Shown here: piece after piece, positions 38,966 to 46,260 of the stretch
Numbering within the stretch: position 1 is the first letter of the stretch
Layout: each line of letters opens with the position of its first letter
NCBI RefSeq assembly: GCF_019711535.1
Contig: NZ_JAIGNP010000002.1
Coordinates: forward strand, 558,001 to 622,000
From: Qipengyuania aestuarii
GTDB lineage: Bacteria; Pseudomonadota; Alphaproteobacteria; Sphingomonadales; Sphingomonadaceae
Length of the DNA: 64,000 nucleotides
Direction of reading: 5' to 3'
Program-made: the position numbers and the translations under genes
The notes under the pieces: model-generated
What the model saw: only the letters and a program-made list of their open reading frames with translations
Database searches by the model: none
What the model was told of the DNA's origin: nothing

Positions 38966-40009
38966 TCAGACCAAGAGGTCGATAACTGCGGCTACAAGGC
39001 GTGTTTGGGGGTCGACCTGGAAGATCCGGCCATCCGAATAACGGTACTGCCGATCCGGCGTGTCATAGTAGCGGTCACGGTAGGCGTACGGCACGTTGTA
39101 GACATCATAGCCGCTGGGCATCGGCTGACCGACGCTGATGTCATCACCCGTGATCAGTGCTGCAATGGACGTGATCGCAGCATCGTCAGGGTTGACGCGG
39201 TAAATGACATTGTCGGCGTAGCGGTACCGGTCGGGGCCGCCGAGATCGTAATAATCGACATAGTAATCGGGCACATTGTAGCTCTGATAACCGGAAGGCC
39301 AGACATTGCCGACCCCGAGCGCACCGCCGAGTAGCGGCAGCCAGCTGGAAATGCCGCCATCGTTGCCGTAGCGGACGAGATAGCCGTCATTGTAGTAGTA
39401 ATCGCCGCGACGATCGTAATTGGACAGGCCAAACAGGCTGGGTCGATAATTGTCGCCAAACAGGCTGCGCTGGTAGCGATCCTTTACCTGCCCGGGGGGA
39501 TTGCAGCCGTTGTTCTTCTTGGCGAGTCCCGGAGGGCAGCCGTCGATGAGACCGCGATTGCGATCACGCGAAAGCCAGCTTCCGTCACGCACGCGCCGCA
39601 CATCGTCATAGGCGGTGCGCACATTGCCGTTCCCGCGCTCTCTGAAGACGTCGCGATCGCTGTTACCGTTGCCATTGCCGCGGTTGCCATTGTTCGCACG
39701 GATGGGCGCGTTGCCGTTTCCATTGTCGCGTTCGGCGCGGATGGGAGAGCGATCGGGACCCCGATCGGTTTTGACCTTGGCGTTTCCGTTTCCACGGCCG
39801 TTGCCGTTACCGGGATTGGCCTGAGCCATTCTTTCAGGGCCGCGGTTGGCTTTCATGCCCCCGCCATTGCCCTTTTGCTGGGCTGCGGCGGCGTTGCCAT
39901 TTCCGTTACCGTTGCCGTTGCCGTTGCCGTTACCATTGCCTTTTCCTTGGGCTGCGGCACCGCTTGCGGCTAGCGCGAGGGCTGCCGCTCCTGCCATGAG
40001 GATACGCAT
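38966..40009 (-). CDS. Exported Asn-Gly-repeat protein, function unknown
   Basis: I do not recognise a function. The 347-residue protein has a signal peptide (MRILMAGAAALALAASGAAAQ), then a strikingly low-complexity first third of alternating Gly-Asn (GKGNGNGNGNGNGNGN), interrupted by Arg-rich pieces such as RGPERM. The second half is Tyr/Asp-rich and holds two similar segments, GYQSYNVPDYYVDYYDLGG and GYDVYNVPYAYRDRYYDT, each followed by a YRYADN/YRYSDG-I-Y/F-V-P unit, resembling the RcnB/anti-sigma-linked exported proteins of sphingomonads. GGAG lies nine bases before the ATG at 40009. The Gly-Asn part is encoded by a tandem hexanucleotide repeat. Confidence 0.8.
   Translation of the reverse strand: MRILMAGAAALALAASGAAAQGKGNGNGNGNGNGNGNGNAAAAQQKGNGGGMKANRGPERMAQANPGNGNGRGNGNAKVKTDRGPDRSPIRAERDNGNGNAPIRANNGNRGNGNGNSDRDVFRERGNGNVRTAYDDVRRVRDGSWLSRDRNRGLIDGCPPGLAKKNNGCNPPGQVKDRYQRSLFGDNYRPSLFGLSNYDRRGDYYYNDGYLVRYGNDGGISSWLPLLGGALGVGNVWPSGYQSYNVPDYYVDYYDLGGPDRYRYADNVIYRVNPDDAAITSIAALITGDDISVGQPMPSGYDVYNVPYAYRDRYYDTPDRQYRYSDGRIFQVDPQTRLVAAVIDLLV
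39893..39946. repeat. Tandem hexanucleotide repeat
   Basis: Nine adjacent hexamers of the form GTTGCC or close variants (GTTACC, ATTGCC, TTTTCC-like ends) encode the alternating Gly-Asn tract of the exported protein. Because the unit is six bases, copy-number change would keep the reading frame and alter only repeat length. Looser copies continue on both sides. Confidence 0.85.
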
Positions 40010-40092
40010 TTGTAATACTCCTTTGGCCTGAGAAACGGCGGGCGGGCGGAGTCGGTTCCGGTTCATCGTCGCGCAAGGTGGGCAGTGTCCCA

Positions 40093-40740
40093 CTATTGCA
40101 TTCCGTATAACCGTGCCTCTTCACGCCGCCGCCGGACCAAGCCCTTGAGGACCTGTCCGCCGGCATATCGCCATCGGGCAAATTCCGCTGCGGCCCGGTC
40201 GAACTGGCCAGCGATGTGCAGCCGCGTAAGAGTTGCGCGGCGAATGGCGCCCGTGTTGTAGTGAAAGCTCACGAGAGCATCGAATTGATGCTGTGTGGTA
40301 GGCGCGGAGCCGATCGCGGCGGAAACCTCTGCGGCGTAGCGGACGAGATCCGCTTCGAAGCGCCTGTCGCATTGCTCCTGCGACCAGACGGTCCCCTGGT
40401 GGATACCCGGTCCGGTCGATCCCCATCCGATGGTCCAGGGAGCTCCCCCGGTGCCCGGGTCGGGATAGGCTTCATAGAGCCCGTCTGGCCGCAGGCGGGC
40501 GCAGGATTCGAAACGCTGGATAAGTTGGATTCCCGCTGGGGAAATCCTACAGGATGGAGCACATGGAGCACTGTCCTGAGGGTAATTTTCCTCACCCGCT
40601 CCAGGCGCCGGACTCTGTCCCCGATCGACGTCCTGCTCAAAGGCCTGATCGATAGCGAGGTCGAGCGTCTCGACCTCGCTTTGCCGTAAGCCGCGGCCAA
40701 GCATTTGCCGGACGGTATCGAAGATGATTTTGCGGTTCAT
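40093..40740 (-). CDS. Phage-type lysozyme (GH24) with N-terminal extension
   Basis: Muramidase of 215 residues. The GH24 catalytic residues are Glu78 (IQRFESCARL), Asp94 (YEAYPDPG) and Thr103 (WTIGWGSTG), with HQFDALVSFHYNTGA typical of the family. The first 50 residues (FDTVRQMLGRGLRQSEVETLDLAIDQAF) form a helical extension without a signal peptide. The linker between contains an in-frame copy of a dispersed 34-nt repeat, encoding about residues 55-67 (SAPCAPSCRIS). The ATG at 40740 has AGGA six bases upstream. No holin or other phage gene is adjacent, so it is a chromosomal muramidase or a domesticated endolysin. Confidence 0.87.
   Translation of the reverse strand: MNRKIIFDTVRQMLGRGLRQSEVETLDLAIDQAFEQDVDRGQSPAPGAGEENYPQDSAPCAPSCRISPAGIQLIQRFESCARLRPDGLYEAYPDPGTGGAPWTIGWGSTGPGIHQGTVWSQEQCDRRFEADLVRYAAEVSAAIGSAPTTQHQFDALVSFHYNTGAIRRATLTRLHIAGQFDRAAAEFARWRYAGGQVLKGLVRRRREEARLYGMQ
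40543..40576. repeat. Dispersed repeat copy inside lysozyme gene
   Basis: These 34 bases match 7171-7204 in the opposite orientation with one mismatch. The core is GTGCTCCATGTGCTCCATCC followed by TGTAGGATT. Here the repeat is translated in the one minus-strand frame that avoids its internal TAG, adding Cys/Ser/Pro residues to the linker before the lysozyme domain. Confidence 0.75.
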
Positions 40741-40820
40741 GCGCATTCCTTTCGGTTCGGGAAGGCAGAGGGATTGGGCAGATTTTTCGCGTGTAGGAAA
40801 ATGGAAAATCGGACTCGGCT

Positions 40821-40870
40821 GTAAAGAGCTCTTGACTGTAAAGAGCTCTTGTCAGTAAAGAGCTCTTTAC
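40821..40870. promoter_or_regulatory. Triple palindromic operator, 17-bp spacing
   Basis: Three palindromes lie upstream of the small XRE gene: GTAAAGAGCTCTTG at 40821-40834, the same at 40838-40851, and the perfect 16-bp palindrome GTAAAGAGCTCTTTAC at 40855-40870. Their centres are exactly 17 bp apart. The array is 18 bases before the XRE start codon and overlaps a candidate promoter, so autoregulation by the XRE protein is the simplest reading. It also lies in the spacer shared with the divergent lysozyme gene. Confidence 0.75.
40832..40861 (+). promoter_or_regulatory. Candidate promoter inside the operator array
   Basis: TTGACT at 40832-40837 and TAAAGA at 40856-40861 are 18 bases apart. 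The -35 is good (five of six), the -10 weak. Both hexamers overlap palindromes of the array, so binding there would occlude RNA polymerase. Confidence 0.35.
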
Positions 40871-40887
40871 AGGAAGCAGGTTGGATC

Positions 40888-41094
40888 GTGAGAAACCGGG
40901 TCAAGGAGCAACGCGAGGCGAGGGGGTGGAGCCAGGGTGAACTGGCTCGTCGGCTCGGCGTTTCGCGGCAGACGGTGAACGCCGTCGAAACCGACAAATA
41001 CGATCCTTCGCTGCCTCTCGCATTGCGGATGGCGAAGTTGTTCGCTGTCGCCGTGCCAGATCTTTTTATCGACGAATGGGAGCCGATCGCATGA
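40888..41094 (+). CDS. Small XRE-family helix-turn-helix regulator
   Basis: A 68-residue one-domain DNA-binding protein. The HTH is WSQGELARRLGVSRQTVNAVE, followed by YDPSLPLALRMAKLF and the short end FIDEWEPIA, the layout of the YozG-like regulators common beside small membrane proteins. The start is GTG at 40888 with AGG seven bases upstream. The stop overlaps the next ATG (ATGA), so it is coupled to the membrane protein gene. The triple palindrome directly upstream is the likely binding site. Confidence 0.9.
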   Translation: MRNRVKEQREARGWSQGELARRLGVSRQTVNAVETDKYDPSLPLALRMAKLFAVAVPDLFIDEWEPIA

Positions 41095-41744
41095 CAAGCA
41101 CCACAGATAGCCACAGCAAAGTGAGGAAGCTGCTTTTGCCTATCGCAGTGGGAGCTGTTGCCGGTTTCCTGGGGGCCTTAGCCTTTCTCCGGCTGACCGA
41201 TCGGGGAACCGACGCCGGCCTCTCTACCTCTGCGGAAATTGCCGGGCTTACGGCCCTCATTTACATTCTCTCCGCTCTTGCAGTCCTGATCGGTACGCTT
41301 CTGCCCAATGCCGGGGCCAAGGTGCTGAACGTGGAAGACGCGGATGAACTGCGCGAGATGAAGGTCCAGCTTTGCTATAGCGCCGTGGGAATGGCTGCTT
41401 TCGGCCTGGCCCTGCTGATCCTGGCGCTTTCCGGACCTGATGGCTGGTTTACGCCCGAAGCAGGGGCCGGCTTGACCATCGCTCTGGTGGTGCTGGGCGT
41501 GCTGGTGTCGAAGCTCATGGGCCGCCATACCGACGAGCTGCAGCAGGAACTGTCACGCGATGCGATGGCATCGTCCTTCGTTCTGGTAATCCTGATTGGT
41601 GGTGGATGGGCGATCCTGGCCCACACGGGTTTTCTCATCGCCCCGGGACCGCTGGACCTGGTGACGTTATTCGCTGCTTCTCTGCTGGTCGCGGCGTTCT
41701 GGCAGTCCGCCAAGCGGGGGCTGCTGACGCGAGGGCCCAATTGA
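41091..41744 (+). CDS. Multi-pass membrane protein coupled to XRE regulator
   Basis: I do not recognise a characterised function. The 217-residue product has about six hydrophobic segments, including LLLPIAVGAVAGFLGALAFL, LTALIYILSALAVLIGTLL, VGMAAFGLALLILAL, GAGLTIALVVLGVLVSKLMG, SSFVLVILIGGGWAILA and LDLVTLFAASLLVAAFW. A soluble loop with VEDADELREMK and a second with RHTDELQQELSRDAM lie between. The ATG overlaps the XRE stop, so the two proteins are made together; paired XRE/membrane genes are often a sensor-like or stress unit, but nothing here proves that. Confidence 0.85.
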   Translation: MTSTTDSHSKVRKLLLPIAVGAVAGFLGALAFLRLTDRGTDAGLSTSAEIAGLTALIYILSALAVLIGTLLPNAGAKVLNVEDADELREMKVQLCYSAVGMAAFGLALLILALSGPDGWFTPEAGAGLTIALVVLGVLVSKLMGRHTDELQQELSRDAMASSFVLVILIGGGWAILAHTGFLIAPGPLDLVTLFAASLLVAAFWQSAKRGLLTRGPN

Positions 41745-41824
41745 CAATCTGACGCAGCGACTGACGGGAGGGGGCTGAGCGGCAGCCGCAAGCACGACGC
41801 CGGTGGACTTACCTCGCCTTGAGT

Positions 41825-42784
41825 TCAGGCTGCGGAGGGACGTCCATCGGCTGCCAGCAGTTCATGCAGTTCGTCAAGAGAGACGGCGCGGTGCGTCTCC
41901 TCGCATGCTGGCTGCCAATGCCCGATCCTCAGCGCCTTGATATTCAGCTGATCCAGGTCGGTCTGATCTTCGTGGTTGCGCAGATGATCGAGGGCAGCCG
42001 GGTCCTGGGCCACGATTTCGGCACAGGGTTCGTCCCGCAACGCCGAGATGTCGATGGCCTTGTCGAACCTGAGATGGAGTTCCTGTGCCGCGCACCAATC
42101 GACTTTGCCGGTCATCCGTTTGGAGTAACGCAAGTCCAGCGCCACTTTGGCTCCATCGCTCACGCCTAAGGGCGCCGCCAGCGAGAGGACAGCGCCGCCT
42201 TCAGAAATGGTCCGCAGTCGCACGGTGACACTGCGCCCCTCGCACGTCAATTTGCCGATCCAGACCAGCCGGGCGCGGCCATTTGCCTGGCGCGGCAGGG
42301 GCAGCGTGGATGCGTCCGCCTGATCGTTTTTATCCACGAGCGGGCCGGGCAAGACGGAGGTCAGCACGGCTTCGCAGGTTTCCTCTGCCGCAGCGAGCTC
42401 GGTATGACCGCAGAACTCCAGGCCGATCCTTCCGTCACGCATCCAGCGGACGAATGCCGCGATGGGAGGTGCGTCACCGATCGTCAGCGAAATTCGATCG
42501 CCGCGTCCGGCAGGAATCTGCCCCGTGATCATGATCCCGTTGGCGGACATATCGAGAAGCGTCGCGTCAAAATGCGCACCCTGATGCAGGGCCCGGACGG
42601 GTCTTTCTTTCAGGGCGCTTCGTTTGTCATTGCGTTGCAGCCCGGCACGCGAGCCGGTCCGTGCGATCGCCACTGCACCCAGGCCCGTTGCCGTGGGATT
42701 CTGCTTGCGCCTTTTCTTCAGGATGATGCGCTCGGCGCGGCCTTCATCCGCCTGTTCGCCAAGCTTCGTATGCCAGATGCTCAC
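41825..42784 (-). CDS. PilZ-domain protein, probably two domains
   Basis: A 319-residue cytosolic protein. The first PilZ-like domain (residues about 55-150) has an Arg-rich start (KRSALKERPVRA), LLDMSANGIMI matching D-x-S-x-x-G, and IGLEF near its end. A second, more degenerate unit begins around residue 165 (GRARLVWIGKL) with RTISEGGAVLSL and ends ELHLRFDKAI. PilZ domains bind cyclic di-GMP; only the first keeps the recognisable motif. The GTG start at 42784 is weakly supported, and no good ribosome-binding site is visible. Confidence 0.78.
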   Translation of the reverse strand: MSIWHTKLGEQADEGRAERIILKKRRKQNPTATGLGAVAIARTGSRAGLQRNDKRSALKERPVRALHQGAHFDATLLDMSANGIMITGQIPAGRGDRISLTIGDAPPIAAFVRWMRDGRIGLEFCGHTELAAAEETCEAVLTSVLPGPLVDKNDQADASTLPLPRQANGRARLVWIGKLTCEGRSVTVRLRTISEGGAVLSLAAPLGVSDGAKVALDLRYSKRMTGKVDWCAAQELHLRFDKAIDISALRDEPCAEIVAQDPAALDHLRNHEDQTDLDQLNIKALRIGHWQPACEETHRAVSLDELHELLAADGRPSAA

Positions 42785-42863
42785 GCGGTCTTGCCATGGA
42801 AAGTTTTCATCATCACGGGCGATAGGGCGGGCACCCTAAGAATTGGTATATCATTGGCCCAAC

Positions 42864-42892
42864 AAAAAGGCGCCCAGGTTGCCCCGGACGCC
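42864..42892 (-). terminator. Intrinsic terminator of glnA
   Basis: On the minus strand a 10-bp stem (two wobbles) closes a GCAA tetraloop and is followed directly by TTTTT. The stem spans 42869-42892 and lies 24 bases after the glnA stop. Confidence 0.85.
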
Positions 42893-42916
42893 TCTTTAGT
42901 CGGTAACTCCGCTCGA

Positions 42917-44326
42917 TCAGGCGGAATAATACATGTCGAATTCAGCCGGGCAGGGCGTTGTTTCGACGCGCAGGACCTCGTCCCACTTCAGCTCGGTATA
43001 GGCTTCGATCTGGTCCTTGGTGAAGACTTCACCCTTCAGCAGGAATTCGTGATCCGCCTCGAGCGCCTCAAGCGCTTCGCGCAAGGATCCGCAGACGGTG
43101 GGAACGTCTGCCAGCTCTGCCGGGGGCAGATCGTACAGGTTCTTGTCCATGGCTTCGCCCGGGTGGATCTTGTTCTGGATCCCGTCGAGGCCGGCCATCA
43201 GCAGCGCGGCATAGGCGAGGTAGGGGTTGGCCATCGCATCGGGGAAACGGAATTCCACGCGCTTTGCCTTGTCGCCCGCGCCATAGGGAATGCGGCAGGA
43301 AGCCGAACGGTTGCGGGCCGAATAGGCCAGCAGCACGGGCGCTTCGAAGCCCGGAACCAGGCGTTTGTAGCTGTTGGTGGTCGGGTTGGTGAAGGCGTTC
43401 AGGGCCTTGGCATGCTTGATGACGCCGCCGATGTAATAGAGGCAGTTTTCGCTGAGGCCGCCATACTGGTTGCCGGCGAAGGTCGGCTTGCCATCGTCCC
43501 AGATCGACATGTGCGTGTGCATGCCCGAACCGTTATCGTCCTTGATAGGCTTGGGCATGAAAGTCGCGGTCTTGCCGTAGATATGCGCGACCTGGTGCAC
43601 GACATATTTGTAGATCTGCATGTTGTCGGCGGTTTCGACCAGCGTGCCGAAGGTGAGGCCGAGTTCGTGCTGCGCCGCGGCCACTTCGTGGTGATGCTTG
43701 TCGCATGGGAGGCCCATTTCCATCATGGTCGAAACCATTTCGCCGCGGATGTCGACGGCGCTGTCGACCGGGGCAACGGGGAAGTAACCGCCCTTGGCGC
43801 GCGGTCGGTGGGCAAGGTTGCCGCTTTCATATTCGCGGCCGGTGTTGGTCGGCAATTCGATATCGTCGAGGCGATAACCCGAACCGGCATAGCCGTCTTC
43901 GAAGCGAACATCGTCGAACATGAAGAATTCGGCTTCCGGGCCGACATAGATCGTGTCGCCGATACCGGTCGACTTCAGATAGGCTTCGGCGCGTTTCGCG
44001 GTCGTGCGCGGATCGCGGGCATACCATTCGCCGGTCGAAGGTTCCACGATATCGCAGAACACGATCATCATCGGTTCGGCGCTGAATGGATCGACGTAAA
44101 CGCGCTCAAGATCCGGCTTCAGGATCATGTCGCTTTCGTTGATGACCTTCCAGCCGGCGATCGACGAACCGTCGAACATCAGACCGTCTTCGAGCTGGTC
44201 TTCATCCAGTGTGGATGCGACCATGGTCAGGTGCTGCCACTTGCCCTTGGGGTCCGTGAAGCGGAGGTCGACCCATTCGATTTCCTCGTCCTTGATGCGT
44301 TTCAGGACGTCGTTTGCCTTTGACAT
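42917..44326 (-). CDS. glnA: Glutamine synthetase type I
   Basis: Makes glutamine from glutamate, ammonia and ATP; dodecameric cytosolic enzyme. The 469-residue length and motifs are those of [24 protein letters not shown], the ATP/metal motif [32 protein letters not shown] and [16 protein letters not shown]. The adenylylation site is Tyr398 in [10 protein letters not shown], so GlnE-type control is expected. It follows glnB by 69 bases on the same strand and ends in a strong terminator. Confidence 0.98.
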   Translation of the reverse strand: MSKANDVLKRIKDEEIEWVDLRFTDPKGKWQHLTMVASTLDEDQLEDGLMFDGSSIAGWKVINESDMILKPDLERVYVDPFSAEPMMIVFCDIVEPSTGEWYARDPRTTAKRAEAYLKSTGIGDTIYVGPEAEFFMFDDVRFEDGYAGSGYRLDDIELPTNTGREYESGNLAHRPRAKGGYFPVAPVDSAVDIRGEMVSTMMEMGLPCDKHHHEVAAAQHELGLTFGTLVETADNMQIYKYVVHQVAHIYGKTATFMPKPIKDDNGSGMHTHMSIWDDGKPTFAGNQYGGLSENCLYYIGGVIKHAKALNAFTNPTTNSYKRLVPGFEAPVLLAYSARNRSASCRIPYGAGDKAKRVEFRFPDAMANPYLAYAALLMAGLDGIQNKIHPGEAMDKNLYDLPPAELADVPTVCGSLREALEALEADHEFLLKGEVFTKDQIEAYTELKWDEVLRVETTPCPAEFDMYYSA

Positions 44327-44357
44327 GTATTGCCTCCGTTAGGGTAGTTCGTAATGC

Positions 44358-44376
44358 GCCCGCCGGGTTGGCGGGC
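44358..44376 (-). other. Intercistronic hairpin between glnB and glnA
   Basis: GCCCGCC and GGCGGGC form a 7-bp GC stem with a 5-base loop in the 69-base glnB-glnA spacer. No T-tract follows, so it may adjust mRNA stability or relative expression rather than terminate. Confidence 0.4.
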
Positions 44377-44395
44377 AGGAAAATTCCGCGGGAAA

Positions 44396-44785
<390 letters not shown>

Positions 44786-44808
44786 TCATGTCATGTTTCG
44801 CGCGACGT

Positions 44809-44824
44809 TCCAAGAAACGTGCCA
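44809..44824 (-). promoter_or_regulatory. Probable sigma-54 promoter of glnB-glnA
   Basis: On the minus strand TGGCACGTTTCTTGGA matches TGGCACG-N4-TTGCW at all but one conserved position (GG rather than GC at -12). It ends about 75 bases before the glnB ATG, a reasonable distance. NtrC-dependent sigma-54 control of glnB-glnA is established in several alphaproteobacteria. Confidence 0.55.
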
Positions 44825-44905
44825 AACCCATGAACGGCTGAACTGCGTGATTTTGCCTAGCCAGCGATCGCGGCGCTGCCCAAAGGCTGGTCGGCTGCTG
44901 CCTGT

Positions 44906-45847
44906 TTATTGGGCAGAGCCGAGCTTGAGGCCGGCTGTCTCGGGCAATCCGCATAGCAGATTAAGGTTCTGGACCGCCGCACCGCTCGCCCCCTTGCCGA
45001 GATTGTCGAGCCGGGCCACGAGCCGGACATTCCAGCCGCCTTCGTTGCCGAATACGAACAGCTCCATGCTGTCGTCAGGCTCGGCTCCGGATTCGAGGAG
45101 AAGTTCCTTTTGGGCCGGGTCGGTACGCACCTTGACCACCTGCGAGCCTTCGTAGAACTCGGCCAGAGCGCCGCGCAACGCATCGGCGTGGGGATCGTTT
45201 GGCATTGCGCCCAGATGCAACGGCACCTCCACGATCATTCCGCGATAGACCGGCACCACGGCAGGCGCGAACAGGACTGGATGATCGAGCCCCGCATGAG
45301 CTTTCATTTCGGGCAGGTGCTTATGCGCAAGATCGTAGCCATAGGCGCGGAAGCCCGGTGCCTCGCCGCTTTCGTAGCGTTCGACCAGTGCCTTTCCGCC
45401 GCCCGAATAACCACTGACCGCATTGACGGTATAGGGCCAGTCGGCCGGGAGTAGTCCGGCACGAACCAGCGGAGCGATAAGGCCGAGAAACCCGGTGGGG
45501 TAGCAGCCGGGATTGCTCACCCGGCGGGCATCGGCGACGCGTTCGGTGCCGACCAGTTCCGGAAATCCGTAGCACCAGCCTTCGGTCGTCCGATGCGCGC
45601 TCGAGGCGTCGATAACCCGCGTACCGCTGGCCGGGTCGATCAGCTCGACCGCCTCGCGTGCGGCATCGTCCGGCAGGCAGAGGATGGCGACATCGGCTTC
45701 GTTCAATGCTTCGCGGCGCGCGCCGGCGTCCTTGCGCCGGTCATCGTCGAGCGTGATCAGCGAGAATTCGCTACGCGGCGCAAGCCGTTCTGCGATCTCG
45801 AGCCCGGTCGTGCCTGCAGCGCCGTCGATAAATATCTTATGCGGCAT
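44906..45847 (-). CDS. argC: N-acetyl-gamma-glutamyl-phosphate reductase (short type)
   Basis: Third step of arginine synthesis, NADPH-dependent reduction of acetylglutamyl phosphate. The 313-residue protein belongs to the shorter ArgC type: GAAGTTGLEIAERL is the dinucleotide motif, SNPGCYPTGF carries the catalytic cysteine, and SGYSGGGKAL is the substrate segment; HKHLPEM is also typical. The start overlaps the end of the upstream SH3-like gene by 11 bases. Confidence 0.95.
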   Translation of the reverse strand: MPHKIFIDGAAGTTGLEIAERLAPRSEFSLITLDDDRRKDAGARREALNEADVAILCLPDDAAREAVELIDPASGTRVIDASSAHRTTEGWCYGFPELVGTERVADARRVSNPGCYPTGFLGLIAPLVRAGLLPADWPYTVNAVSGYSGGGKALVERYESGEAPGFRAYGYDLAHKHLPEMKAHAGLDHPVLFAPAVVPVYRGMIVEVPLHLGAMPNDPHADALRGALAEFYEGSQVVKVRTDPAQKELLLESGAEPDDSMELFVFGNEGGWNVRLVARLDNLGKGASGAAVQNLNLLCGLPETAGLKLGSAQ

Positions 45848-46190
45848 CGGCTGGAACCAGTGCGTCCGAAAGCGTATAGCCGCTGGGGCCTTCGGGCCCG
45901 GCAGTCAGCCACACCCAGTCACCTTCGCAGTCGAGCAGCTCCACTTCGGATCCGGCGGCAAGCGTCGCGCCCTCATCAGCGTCGCTGCGCGAGCCAAGTT
46001 TCAGCGTGACGTCCCGATCGCCAAGCGTGCGCTTGATGGGGATGACATAATGCGCTGCCAGATAACCATTCGCGAGCGCGATGTGCGCCAGATCGCCGCG
46101 CAGCGGCAGCGTGCCGGGCGCAGGTTTGCTCACCGGCCCCTTCAGTCCGACTATTCCGGTAGGTAATGTGTAATCGGCCGCAGCGCTCAC
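45837..46190 (-). CDS. Small SH3-like domain protein
   Basis: A 117-residue protein without signal peptide. The first half contains RGDLAHIALANGYLAAHYVIP, and the second half looks like a bacterial SH3-type barrel (GATLAAGSEVELLDCEGDWVWLTAGPEGPSGYTLSDAL). Similar small proteins precede argC in other sphingomonads, from memory, without known function. Its end overlaps the argC start by 11 bases, so the two are translationally linked. Confidence 0.75.
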   Translation of the reverse strand: MSAAADYTLPTGIVGLKGPVSKPAPGTLPLRGDLAHIALANGYLAAHYVIPIKRTLGDRDVTLKLGSRSDADEGATLAAGSEVELLDCEGDWVWLTAGPEGPSGYTLSDALVPADAA

Positions 46191-46260
46191 GTATTGGTCC
46201 CTTGATGCAAACGCGAGCGCTTAACCGCGTAGCGGCTGCGGGGCAAGCTTGGTGCTCTTT

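Noticed and set aside
40821..40870. Possible CRISPR-like repeats
   Set aside because: Only three palindromic units with three-base spacers, too short for spacers and without cas genes; an operator array explains it better.
40093..41744. Remnant prophage around the lysozyme and XRE regulator
   Set aside because: No integrase, holin, portal, capsid or attachment-site repeats are present, and the flanking genes are chromosomal; an XRE gene and lysozyme alone are not sufficient.
42404..44323. 639-codon open frame on the plus strand opposite glnA and the PilZ gene
   Set aside because: Covers a terminator and the end of glnA; product has shadow-type composition.
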